In this document: positions 1 to 11,414 of the stretch, piece by piece
How the letters are laid out: each line of letters starts with the position of its first letter
Position numbering within the stretch: the stretch's first letter is position 1
Assembly: GCA_013365325.1 (NCBI GenBank)
Contig: JABVXV010000190.1
Coordinates: 56,103-120,102, forward strand
Origin: Dipetalonema caudispina
Lineage: Eukaryota > Nematoda > Chromadorea > Rhabditida > Onchocercidae
Length of the DNA: 64,000 bases
Reading direction: 5' to 3'
Position numbers and translations under genes: made by a program
The notes under the pieces: generated by a model
Told to the model about the DNA's origin: nothing
Database searches by the model: none
Seen by the model: only the letters and a program-made list of their open reading frames with translations

Positions 1-155
1 AAAATTTATGCAAATTACCTGAGAAATATTACTTGAAAAATGCTCTCATTTATAAATGAAATAATTATTGGGAAATTTATTTCTATCCAATGTTAACTAA
101 CTGATTGTATCATTCTCTACTACTAATTCCTTTACCCTTTTTTCTTTTTCCGTAG

Positions 156-460
156 GCTACACGAAAAGTGTAGTAAATTATAACATGACGGATGAAGATG
201 TCTTTTATGTCGGAAATTTAATCCTTAATGGTACAGGCGATGGACAATCGCCACAAATTTTAAGCTTAATACCAATGGTAATAATATAATTAAATTTACC
301 GCCAAGTAATAATATAAAATGAAATTAAGAAGGATTTCTTAAATTAAATCTTATCGATCAAATTTTTTTTTTCTTCTCAACTACTTTGATTGTCTATTTC
401 GATATAATGTTTTCTATTTTCAACCTCTCGATCAGCGTATATTTTCATTTGAAATGTCCA

Positions 461-497
<37 letters not shown>

Positions 498-1261
498 TTT
501 GTTTCCTCTCATATAAAAAATAAATCACTTACATTAGTTTATTATTTACTTCAGTTGAAAATTCTACCTTTTCAAATTTTAATTTTAGGGCCTTTTTTAG
601 CCTCGAAGAATAATAGCACCTAATTATGCGCGTATGCAAGTTAGACGAGTTGAAATTGTGCGAAATTTCGTTGCTCAACAAATTGAAGCAATCCCAGAAA
701 ATATAACTGCTCGAAGACTAATACAATTACACGGGAATGAAAATGAACGTGATGATCATTCACAACGTGTTGAACAACAACATCGTAGTCGAAGTGGTCA
801 ACGAATACGTCGAGCTGAAGAAGATTTGAGAAGAAGAATAGCTGATGCTATTAGAAGAAGAAGAAATTCAATTGCAGGTTCTAGAATAGGATTCAGAAGA
901 TCTATGCTCAGAGTTAGGGTTAGGTCACTCTCACCAACTTCAGCCGTTCTGCAAACTGCAACTGTATCTCAACATCGTATTATAGATGAAAATAGTGATG
1001 AAGAGTTAAGGTATTGGTTGTGCAAATTTGAATTTATATTTGAACTTATATAATTATTTACATATGCTGGAAGTTTTGAAATTGAAAATTTCATTGGACA
1101 ATATCGTACTGTTGCAATATCATTTTATGTTTTCAGTTGTTATAAAATTCATAATGAAATATTTTTCAGGGAATGAGAAAGATATTTTTAATAGCAAAGC
1201 ATCAGCAAATATTGGCACAATAAGAGTTAACGAAGAATTTGGGCACTTTATTGCCGAATAA
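156..1261 (+). CDS. Arginine-rich hypothetical protein, left end unresolved
   Basis: I do not recognise this protein. Two exons are clear: 156-277 (acceptor CCGTAG, donor ATG|GTAATA) and 601 to about 1010 (acceptor TTTTTTAG). Their phases join without a shift and give a mostly basic protein. The second exon runs through a stretch rich in Arg and Gln (IRRAEEDLRRRIADAIRRRR and following), which looks helical or disordered, possibly nucleic-acid binding. The first in-frame ATG is at 185; the frame is also open from 156, so the gene may begin to the left of it. The 3' end is ambiguous: with donor 1011 (AAG|GTATTG) and acceptor 1168-1169 the frame stops at 1174-1176; with a donor near CATC|GTATTA the coding-looking segment 1170-1261 is read to the TAA at 1259-1261. 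AATAAA signals lie at 1352 and 1365. Confidence 0.55.
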
Positions 1262-1351
1262 ATTATTTTACAACCGAATTTGAACCTTCATCATTTGAAT
1301 ATTTATTTCCATTCTATTTTCATACTGTGAGCAAAGTAAGTATGACAATTA

Positions 1352-1370
1352 AATAAAGTAATAAAATAAA
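1352..1370 (+). terminator. Polyadenylation signals, two AATAAA
   Basis: AATAAA occurs at 1352-1357 and again at 1365-1370, about 90-110 bases behind the likely stop codon of the arginine-rich gene. The position suits a nematode 3' end; the signal alone is weak evidence in such AT-rich DNA. Confidence 0.4.
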
Positions 1371-1725
1371 TGAACTAATTCGTATGATTATTGCAGAAGT
1401 AAATTTAAATTTACAAAATCGAAATTGACACAAAAATCATATGGCACAAATGTATAAGATGCAAACAGTTTAATTCTTGAAGAAATGAAATGAAATGGAA
1501 AATTAAACTGTCGTCAACTTCCTCGTTTTGCATGGAATGTCTATTTCCGGATATCCTCTCCATTTAACATTGAATTTAAATATTTACATGTTCTCATTCA
1601 TTCCCACTTAATTTGCATAAGCAAATTTCTTTTGTTAATTGAATTTTGTGCAAGAAAAATATTTCAAATTCCAATATTAGCTATATAAGAACTGTAAAAG
1701 ATAAGATGGGTCATTTGGTTCAGTT

Positions 1726-3158
1726 GTGAGTTACCGGAAGCAGTTCGTCTTTCCGGTAGCTATTGATTTAATGGCGAAGGAAATATCGGTTGCAATACCG
1801 ATGGAAGAAGGTGATCCGCTCGGAGCAGTTCCCAATGATAAGCTTATTATTGTTAAGGTTCAACCGGGAACGCTTGCAGAGGGAAATCTTAAGGTTCTTT
1901 TAAATGTTTATTTATACCCCTCACAAAAATTGACTCACAAATAGTACTAATATTATTCTATGGTATTTCATTTCAGATTGGTGATCAAGTGCTGAAACTA
2001 AACAATACCGTTGTTCAAGATTGCGATCATTTCTTTCAGTTACTTCGTTTTGCACCACCATGTGCTACCATAACGTTGGTAAGAGATGAAAAAAAGGCAG
2101 CTGAACTTGAAGCCAAAGTTCTCATACCTCCTGATCGGGCTAAATTAATCACGCGTCGTGATGGATATATGTATTTCGTATGTTATTATGATTATCCTAA
2201 TGATTGTATTTTAACAAACAAATTTTAACGGTATAGAAACTATAAAAGCTTATAGAATTTACTTTTCTGAAAGTAGTTGAAAAAAAAAGAAAAAAAAAAC
2301 AGTATTAATAATAATGAAGAATTAAGGACTTTAAAATGGAACAAAATATTACATGAAAATTCAAGAAATTTAAACCATACAGGTTGGTGATTTTGAAGGT
2401 GGCTCGACTTGAGTGGAAACCTGGTGGTCCGAGACTTGGTCTCGGCATCAAACACTACCAAAACCGTGTGCTGGTATCTCGATGCGATCCGGGTTCGTTG
2501 GCATCGCAACAGTTGCAGGTTGGAGATCATCTGATCGATATCGACGGTCATCCGGTCACTGATAAAGATGTATGTCGTGAGCTTCTTTTGAAGAGTCTCC
2601 AGGCAAATCGTTTCGTTACGACCGTTGTAGAACGCCCGGAAACAATGGAAGCCAGACATTGGGTACAAAGTGCACTTGCGGCTTCAGCCGCTCAAGCTCC
2701 ATCAGTTGCGATGAACAGCGATGTACGCGCTATTGCAGCCCGAGAACGACAAAAATTGCAAAAAGCCATTGCGGTGGGTGTATCATTACTAGAAAAAAAA
2801 AAGTTTTTTTAAGAATTCCCTATTTCTCCACACGTGAATATGTTGTAGAAAATAAAGTGCCATATCCGCTAAAATTACCTTTGACAGTTGTTGAAAACAA
2901 AATGATGAATTTCGTTGGAAAAAAAGCGCTAGAATATTTTGTAATTTTTCAAGAAGATTTTCGGAATATATGTATATTGAAGTTAGAAAATTTTAATAAA
3001 AAGAAATTTAGCAGAAAAATTTGTTTCAGCCAAAGAAAAGTTGTTTACGAAAAAACAATTCAATGGCAAAACGAGTGAATATCGATGAAGGTAAAGCAGT
3101 GGAATTCGTAATTGCCAGCGATAACGAAGGCAAAAGTCTTCGTCATGTTCGCAAATAA
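1726..3158 (+). CDS. Protein with two PDZ domains
   Basis: Probable scaffold protein. Exons are 1726(or 1771)-1893, 1977-2170, 2383-2773 and 3030-3158; all junction phases close. PDZ 1 lies in exons 1-2: the block [20 protein letters not shown] holds the usual 'pattern of GD.(I/V)L.(I/V)N' of PDZ domains. PDZ 2 is in exon 3, with [20 protein letters not shown] and [13 protein letters not shown]; its carboxylate loop reads GLGI. The tail is basic and contains KKSCLRK, then [13 protein letters not shown], which resembles a protein phosphatase 1 docking site (RVxF type), an inference. No ATG is in frame before 1771; the open frame up to 1726 (reading [14 protein letters not shown] before the ATG) looks coding, so a short upstream exon or an earlier start is likely. 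From 1771 the product is 278 residues. I know similar small two-PDZ proteins in nematodes but cannot name an orthologue. Confidence 0.85.
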
Positions 3159-3220
3159 TTTTGTAATTAAAATGATTCAAATGCCAATCCAGGTGTCGCT
3201 GAGATGTAACCTCTACTAAG

Positions 3221-3226
3221 AATAAA
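3221..3226 (+). terminator. Polyadenylation signal AATAAA
   Basis: AATAAA lies 63 bases after the stop codon of the two-PDZ gene, a normal distance for a nematode 3' end. Confidence 0.5.
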
Positions 3227-3894
3227 CTTAAAATTTTCTATTAAATTTTATTAATATATCGATCGTGCTGGAAAATTCTGTGATTTTACCCTTTTATTGA
3301 ATCAAAAAAGAAAAGGAGAAATGATTCTATACCCATAATCTGATGAATGAAAAATCAGAAAATGCCTGATTTAGTTAACGATGATTTCGGCTGCTTTTTC
3401 CTTTTTTTTTTTTTTCCAAGATCCCTTATTACAAGTCATGTCAACTGTTACGTATGAACAAATGTCACATATAAGACGACAATCTATTTAGATGGAAAAT
3501 GAGGCTTAACATTTGAAATTTTCCTGCCTTCAACGAACCGATTGTTGATATCGTTTTTGGCAATTCAATGCTGATAAAATAAAATTTAAAATTGGTGGAA
3601 ATTAGGACTAGACATTTTTTTTGTGAATGAACTTCCCTTAAAAATCATTTGGAGCAAAGATTAAAATTTAGCTGACTCAATAAGGAACCATGAATTTAAC
3701 TTCCTTGAATCAACTTCTTTTCGTCTTAAAGTCGCAATATACGTAACCTATAGCTATATATAGCTGAAATGATAAACGTGAGAAACTTGACGTTTTCAAA
3801 TCCGATTTTGACAACTACATGATATATGTAGAAGGCATACAAAATTAATTTAATTTTTGACAATATAATTGTGGTTATAAAGTTTGGTCACTTA
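3227..3894. other. Intergenic spacer between convergent genes
   Basis: AT-rich spacer between the 3' end of the plus-strand two-PDZ gene and the 3' end of the minus-strand gene at 3895. I see only short A and T runs and no coding frame I would support. Confidence 0.5.
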
Positions 3895-4898
3895 TTAGAA
3901 TGAACAAGATCGATGTAATGTGAAATAGTTGGATCGAATAGCATTGATATAATTCCGGCGATTAAATGATGCACTTCTTTGGTTAATGTTAGCTATCGGT
4001 TTAGCAGTTGATGTACTGCTATTGGTTCGAGACATGTGGAGTTGCATGGATTGATCATATCTGCATGGCGACTTAGTATTTATCTCACCCGAATATACCT
4101 GTAAAGTTGTAGAACTTATCCTCTATACAATGACGATATTGTGACTTCTTTGTGATACATCTAGGGGAATCAAATTGTAAGTTAGCTAATACCTTAAATT
4201 TGGCATAGTTACACATCGGAAAAGAGTCACTCAGAGAATCTGGAAAATTGATGCTGTATTCGGTCGAAAGATCCATCTTTCCGCTTGACCGAAATGGATA
4301 TAAGTGTGAAATCTTTGGTATGGAACTTTCCTGATAAATTAGTGAACCTGATGCCATCGTCTCCGGATCTCATCGAAAGCCATATGTAATCGGAGCTTCT
4401 GAATTTCTTCTTCAAGCTGACGCTTACATACACATGGTTGTAGATACTGCAAATATTTATATTAATTAAGGTTTCAGATGACTAACAAACAACTGAGTTC
4501 GCTTCACTTAAAGAACCTTAAGAATGCCAGGATTTTAAAACTTTTGAACTTTCATTCTACCACTGTGATTCGGACGGAGAGTGTGCATGAAATCGATAAC
4601 CTTATTTTTTTCAATATCAATAGATTCCTTGTCTCCCACGACAAGTGTCATATTACGACGATTCTGAAATTCTGGCACAATTCGTATTTCCAAACTCATC
4701 GGTTTCCACAATTGTTTCATGAAAAAGTGTGCTAATGCTGAATCAACCATCTAAAATGTAAAATTAAAGCACTGCAAATTCTCTCAGGGAAATCGAAATT
4801 CTTTTAAACATAATTGCACTAACTTCAGGTATAATCGCCAAATCACTATCATACGCATTCCGTAGTTTGTACAGATTAGGGTCTGAATCGTGTTGCAT
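3895..4898 (-). CDS. Hypothetical four-exon protein, about 175 residues
   Basis: I do not recognise the product, but the gene model is well supported. Reading the minus strand: exon 1 4898-4824, exon 2 4750-4601, exon 3 4446-4348, exon 4 4098-3895. Donors are GAA|GTTAGT, AAG|GTTATC and CAG|GTTCAC; acceptors are TTTTAG, TTTGCAG and TTTACAG; every intron is phase 0 and the open frame runs from the ATG at 4898 to the TAA at 3897-3895. Visible character: an acidic, Asp-rich start (MQHDSDPNLYKLRNAYDSDL), a hydrophobic-mixed middle with LWKPMSLEIRIVPEFQNRR, a short predicted coiled helix (KRQLEEEIQKLRLHMAFDEI) and a Ser/Asn-rich, Arg-containing tail. No signal peptide or membrane segment is evident. 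It is convergent with the two-PDZ gene. Upstream coding exons cannot be excluded. Confidence 0.7.
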
Positions 4899-7401
4899 TC
4901 TCGAACAACCGGATAACACCTTATCAAAAAAAAAAAAAGATAAATAAATTGAACATGAGTTAAAATTAACAAATCTTTATAGAATAAAATTTGCAAAATC
5001 AAGTTAGTGGGAAAAATTTCAATATTGTCCCGAAAATTTCAGTTTTGAATTTTTTCAGAAATCATCAAAAACTTTCCGAAATTTTTTCCAAGAAACGTTT
5101 TCTCAAAAAAAAAGAAATCGAAAATTCGTTTTTCAAAAATTACATCGAAATGAAAGAAACGGGGGGGATTTAGAATCTTTCTAAAAAATGACCTCCATCT
5201 TTTTTTCCTTCATTTGTCCCAATTTTGCATGATTTGTCTATAACAGAGTATAAAACTATCCTAAGACTTGTCAATTCATAAGGCCAATGATTGTGAATGC
5301 CAAGAAGGAAAGAGGTAAAATTTAAACTTTTGTAATACCACCACCTTCAGCCAACAGTGAATTAAACAAGACGAATTTCACAGTTGAGATTGAAATGATT
5401 GTTGATATCATGTACTGAATGATCGAATGATAATGATGATGATGATGATGAAATTCCAACAGCTAATTCATTAGCTTCTTGTTTTCAAAATTTATTTTTA
5501 AAGAAAGGATTTATTTCATAGCAAAAAGAAGAAAAGAATTGAAATATTTACATAGCTGTAATCATGAAATATGTTAAATTATGGAGAGGGTATATGTGTT
5601 TGTGTGTGTGACAAGTAAACTGGTTATATTGTTTTGAAATCTTGTTTTGAAGTTTTAAATGCTTTGATAACAGATGACTGTCTTCAGGTAATAAATTATT
5701 GGACGTCTTTTTAGGTTAACTTTTCTCTTACCGATACCAGATTTTATTACTCCATATTGCATCATTTCCGGCAAATTGCAACGCAAGAAGTTTTTACTCG
5801 TATGATTTATGGAATTATTGTTTGAATTTAAAGAAAAAGAAATTGATAAGTTTTTAAGAATTGTGAATCATTTCATTTTTTGCAACATGCTTTTAAAGCA
5901 ATGGAAAATTCGTCTTCACGCCATTCATATCTTCATAAATTTATATCATCAAAATTTAGATAATATATTTGAAATATTGAACAGAATTGTACAAACTATA
6001 TCCATTTATTTGTATTATATTTTAATAGTGTTGATCTTAAAAAATTTTAATTAACTTTTCATTTTAAGAATGTCTACTGTTCATTTGATATGATACTTTG
6101 CTTTGCTTTTAGCAAATATTGATTTCATCAAATGATAAATATAATTATCATGCAAGGAAATCTTGACATGCGATCATTTCTATCATAAATTTGGCATATG
6201 TCACCATTCATTCTCCTGTTTGTCCTCTTTCATTAATGATCATTCACCTTCATATATTGTTATGCACTACTCTGATACGTAATTCTACTTTCAAATGTTG
6301 ATCATGTACGATATCTAACCTGATTTAATATATTGCTAATAAAAGTTTAATTAAGTTTTTCAAGCTAGATTTAAATATCTTAACTAATTAACATGAAATA
6401 ATTGATTTTCTAATTAACTTAACTTTGTCTTACCTCATTCAAATTAACTTCCTCATCTAAATCTTTCGAAGTAAATGGATTTGGAAAACAATATTACTAT
6501 TACTATTTGGAAAACAATATTGCTACTTTCTTAACTTAAAATTGATTTAGGTACAACTAATGATGAATGAATATTCAACTCATTTAAACTATCATCGATC
6601 TATCTATCTATTACCCATTGCTAGACACGATGACAACGACATCTTGTCGTCCGTTGGTGCCATCGTTGATATGAGATATGTGATGTATGTATGTATGTGT
6701 ATGTGTGTATGTGTGTGTGTGTGTGTGTATTGGATTTGGGTATTGTTGTGGTTAATGATGACTCACTCATTCATTTTTCATCACCCCAATTTCTTTGAAG
6801 ACATACATCAGTTTTTCGTTTATATTCTAAAATGTCACCCTTTTTTTTTTTTTTTTTTTTTTTTTATTCTTACATTTTCTCTTATAAATTTTTTCGAAAG
6901 AACCATTTCATTGTTAAAATTGTTTATCTTTTTTTTTTTTTTTCTCCCTCCCCCTCCCTCTCTCCATTTATATTACTTTGATCTCAATAAATCGGTTGAT
7001 TATTTGATGAATTTAACATGATTAAATTTGTTAACATTCAAAAATAGCTATGAAAATTATCATGCAACATATCCGCAAAATAACCGGATAGCATCTATTT
7101 TTACTTCATAAATTTTAGATTTTATTACGATGTATTTAATTACTAAGATTATGTAGTGAAATTTTATAATGTTTAAATTTGTGAAAAATATTACTAATGG
7201 CATCAAAGTTGTTTTTACATTTCAAATAATTAATAAATTTTGTCGTCCACTTTATGACTTTTATTTCTCAACTTTTTGACTTATTAGCATTCTTTAATTT
7301 ATTTAATATAAAAAATACGAATCTATATTATATCTTAATATGTTCTTTCTTCTCCTTTTCTTTTCTAAATAAATTCTTTTGGCATATTTATATCTTTTGA
7401 A
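4899..7401. other. Intergenic spacer, nothing supported
   Basis: AT-rich non-coding DNA with a short TG microsatellite near 6690-6730, a T run at 6841-6865 and T/C-rich stretches at 6931-6965. No coding frame with splice support was found; the longest open frames cross the low-complexity runs. Confidence 0.5.
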
Positions 7402-7620
7402 TAATGTATACATCATCGATTTGCTCATCATTTAATGTATACATCATCAATCTGCTCATCGTCGATTTGTTCACATCGATCTGTTCATACCGATCTGTTC
7501 ATTTTCATCTGTTGTATACATCATCGATCTGCTCATCATCAATCTGCTCACAATGATCTGTTCATCATCTAATCTATGTATCATCATCGATCTACTGTTC
7601 ATCATCTCATCTTGTAAACT
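7402..7620. repeat. Degenerate short-repeat cluster (CATCATCGATCTGCTCAT-like)
   Basis: About ten imperfect copies of a unit of 17-20 bases, built from ATACATCATC, GATCTG and CTCATC or TTCATC, occur in succession. Copies differ in length and in the central CGAT, so this is an old minisatellite or a cluster of related binding-site-like words. Confidence 0.55.
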
Positions 7621-7717
7621 GTATCAGTCATCATTTCATTTCACTCTTTATTGTTTTTTTTTTTTTCAATCCCACTTATTTAAACTGAACCATGAAATAA
7701 TGTCATCATTTTCGTAG

Positions 7718-7748
<31 letters not shown>

Positions 7749-8612
7749 CTGTGCAATTCGGATATTATTTAACCAACAATCTAATTATCCGGGTCGCTTC
7801 GGCAATTCTATTTTCGTCAAGGTACGGCTCTATATTGACCCTATCTATCTAGACCTACGACAACCATATCAACAATTGCTGTTAGTGCCATGTTGTGCAC
7901 AGGTTGAAATTTATGGACATGTTAAATCAATATATTAGAATATAGGGAGGTTTTTTTTTTTTTTAAGTCATCTTGATTGCCGATTTACTGTCTTCATTCT
8001 AATTTGTTCCTAATAATCATAACAATGATGATAATTGATAGGGTATCCTTATAGATCATTTACAAAAGCAAATCCTTAATTATTTATTCGTAATGATTAC
8101 ATATTGGTTTCAGGATTTATTCTTTAAAATTTAAGAAGAAGAAAAAGAATTTCTTCTCCTTAAACGATTTTTGTTTCATTCCGTTTCTTTTTCCGTTTAT
8201 ATTTATAAATGTTTACATCAATGATAATAATGCTGCGTTTACGCATGCGATAACTTGCAATTTTTTGCGGCTGCAATCAACAATATTGTTGAAATGATCA
8301 TCACTTTCATTTCAACTGCTATGCCGTATTACGTACCGTTCGTACGGATTTCCTGCTCAAATTCTGTTCTGATGTAAGGAATTTGCGATTCTCAAATAGT
8401 GTGATGTTAACCTATCCAAACTGAACGTTCAAATTGCTGTCGCAATTCTTTCAAGAAAACATTAAGTATTTCAATCACTTTTAGAATGATTATTCATCAT
8501 CAATCATTTTGCACTTCGAATTTCAAATTCTAATGTTCATCACATTGACTTACACTTGCATTGACATCAACCATTTCATAATCCATTTTTCAACTTCTAC
8601 AATATACTCAAT
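7621..8612. other. Intergenic spacer, nothing supported
   Basis: Contains a T run at about 7718-7748 and otherwise unremarkable AT-rich sequence. No coding frame or RNA gene is supported. Confidence 0.5.
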
Positions 8613-8790
8613 ATTCTTATCAGTGTCTTTTTACAATTATTATTATTATCACTACTGGACTTGATTGACATTCTTATCAGTGTATTTTTATAATTATTAT
8701 TATTATCACTACTGGACTTGGTCAACATTCTTATCAGTTTATTTTTGTCATTATTCTTATCACTAGTGGACTTTATTATCAGTGTGTATC
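8613..8790 (+). repeat. 57-bp tandem repeat, three copies
   Basis: The word ATTCTTATCAG recurs at 8613, 8670 and 8727, a constant period of 57. Copies 1 and 2 are nearly identical over TTATTATTATTATCACTACTGG; copy 3 has diverged and decays toward 8790. Confidence 0.75.
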
Positions 8791-9349
8791 ATCAATGTTG
8801 GAATTGATCGATTTTGCATGAAACTTTCTCTTAGCTACTTCATCACTATGTGAAACTGGTAAGGATCCGATCATAATAGGTAACTTGAATGGAAAGAAGA
8901 AAGCTTCCATTAGCATGTGAAATATGGGTGACAGGGAGAGCGATAGCATTTACCGGTAATGTTTGGTTCAACACATTCCAAAATTACTACATTATATTTC
9001 TGAGCAAAGAATAAATTGATTTCATTCAAATCGATACAAGATTTACTGTCACAAATTGAGAAAAAGACAACGCTGTATCGGATTACAAACAGGACACTTT
9101 AGATCATTCCTGAGATGCATTCACATCATATTTAACTCCATTTATCCCGATCGAAATAAAATGTCTCAGGAATGCTAAAATATGAATACTGATTGAAATT
9201 TGTGTAATAAATGATTATTAAGAAGGCAGAGATACATATTTTGATACTTAATATATCCATTCATTATCACTATTTCAATCATTGTTAAACTCCTTATTTA
9301 CGTGGCTTACCTAATTTCCCGGATCATAATTCTCATTAGTTACTGGAAC

Positions 9350-9680
9350 TTTATTATTATTATTATTATTTTCATTATTAATGTTAATATTATTATTGTT
9401 ATTATTATTATTTATTATTTATCAATTTATTATTTATTATTTATTGTTTATTATTTATTATTTGTTATTCATTATTCATTATTTACTATTTATTATTTAT
9501 TATTTGTCATTTATCATTTATTATTTACTATTTATTATTTATTATTTATCATTTATTATTTATTACCTATTATTCATTATTTATTATTTATTATTTATTA
9601 TTTATTATTTATTATTTATTATTTATTATTTATTATTACTCATTATTTATTATTATTATTAATTATTATTATTAATTATT
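9350..9680 (+). repeat. TTATTTA heptanucleotide satellite with TTA flanks
   Basis: The central block, roughly 9413-9640, is a long array of the 7-mer TTATTTA with scattered single changes; both sides grade into TTA/ATT triplets. It generates two overlapping open frames rich in Tyr, Leu and Ile that are not genes. Confidence 0.9.
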
Positions 9681-11064
9681 ATCATTGCGAATTTTTGGAT
9701 TGTAGCGTTTGAATTCTATTACTTGAGTTCCGATCAAAAATCTAGGAAGAAATGAAGTTATGAAAAACATAGTAATAATTATTATTGTCATCATGAGGAT
9801 AATTATAAGATTGTGACTTCAGTGATATTTATAGATATTGCTACAGTGATTATCACTGTTACTGTGGATAGGACTGATAATCCATCATCATTATAATTAT
9901 CACTATAATGATATCAGTAGGCTATTTTTATTGCCGTTATCATTATATCACTCTCATTGTTATGATTCATAATAACGTTTGCAGTTGTCAAAAATCACAA
10001 ATTATGAAATAACGACGAATTAACAGTAACTATCGGGAACAGTGCTTTGGTTCCCTCTCCCTATATACTGGGGTATCGATGATATATGTTGAAGATGATT
10101 CAGAGATTTAAATAGTGAATGGTGGAAAGAATCACGAAAGCCTTCCATTCTCATCATAGCTTATTTCTTCTCCTATTTAATATGCATACATAATAATATT
10201 CAGATTTTCTATCAACATTCTTTCAATGTGTAAATAAAATAAAAATAGAAATTAAAGAAAAAAAATTAGGGTAATAGAAAATTGGACAACAATTATAAGT
10301 AATGAATTTGCTAAAAAGTGTACTTTACTAAATTCACGTGATGCTATCACGTGTTTACGAGAATATATTTGAGAAAATTACGATTGATAAGTGGAGATAA
10401 CATTTATGTCACAGCGGGACTTTCAAGGCTTCACGAGCATTAAGATGAAACATAAAAATTCGATACGGTTGGTTGGTATGACAGGACAATTGTTTAGGAG
10501 TATCCGGGATAGGGCGGTCTGGTATTTGAGAGGTTTTGTTTGTTCAATTATTCTCTTGTATGGTTCAGTCAAAATATTGAAATTATCATTAATCGATATC
10601 TGAAATTATTTCAAAACATTTTCAAATGACTAAATTCTTTGACATTTACCGCATGAATGACTTCCAGATTCTAAATTCTCTTTGTAGAAATTCAAGATTT
10701 TCGAACTTAGTTCCTGTGAGATTTTGATTATTACTTTCCATGTTTAAATTTTTGTACCTACTTTAGAAGCTTGTTAGGATCAGTTATGTATCTGACGTTT
10801 CTCTCGGTCAAACAGTGTGGGGATTGATGCTTTTATCAATTGATGTTAGTCTCCTTTTGATATCTCTTTCATTAGTTTACTTTTTTTTCTCGTTAAATAC
10901 CACTCGCTTGATATCTTGATGGCAACGTCTTTCACTTAGTTTTAGCAGCCATACTTCTAATTCTATCAGTGTTGTGAGTAGCGCTGCTATGAATTTTTAT
11001 GGTATATTTTTTATCCGCGATTCGTTTCTTTTACTTTTCAGACCGCTCAATCAATAATTGCAGA
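9681..11064. other. Spacer upstream of profilin
   Basis: Non-coding DNA in front of profilin. It holds a double E-box palindrome at 10335-10353 and an acceptor-like AATTGCAG just before the profilin start codon. No coding frame is supported. Confidence 0.5.
10335..10353. promoter_or_regulatory. Double CACGTG palindrome upstream of profilin
   Basis: The sequence CACGTGAT-GCT-ATCACGTG is a perfect 8-base inverted repeat with a 3-base centre, each arm carrying the canonical CACGTG E-box bound by bHLH or bHLH-zip factors. It lies 712 bases in front of the profilin ATG. CACGTG twice in 19 bases is striking in this AT-rich spacer, but use as an enhancer is inferred. Confidence 0.45.
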
Positions 11065-11374
11065 ATGTCTGGCTGGGCCGCTTATATTAAGAATCTGCTT
11101 GATTCAAGTCAAGGTATACAACGAGCTGCTATTATTGGTTATCCAGACGGTTCTGTATGGGCAAGGTCCGAAGGTGACCGTGAATTCCGGGTAATAGTTC
11201 TTACTAAATTGTTTCATAACAGTCATCTTTTATGGTTATTTTTCCAGCCATCACAGATTTGATTTCGTTTTTTGTCAAGAAACGCTGATTGATGCATATA
11301 TGTCACTTTAAAATGTTTGTTTGAATGTTAACCAAATCACTGATTATCAAAAATATCAATTTCTCCTAGCCATC

Positions 11375-11414
<40 letters not shown>

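Noticed and set aside
4085..4357. 90-codon open frame on the minus strand
   Set aside because: It overlaps the third intron and parts of the flanking exons of the four-exon gene in another frame; the spliced model with matching phases explains the region better.
6560..7021. 153-codon open frame on the plus strand
   Set aside because: It runs through a TG repeat, a T run and a CT-rich stretch; the apparent protein is poly-Phe and Val-Cys repeats.
9302..9712. Two overlapping frames of 136 and 93 codons rich in Tyr, Ile and Leu
   Set aside because: They are translations of the TTATTTA satellite.
10391..10603. 70-codon open frame upstream of profilin
   Set aside because: Slightly richer in G and C than its surroundings, but no splice sites, partner exons or family match were found.
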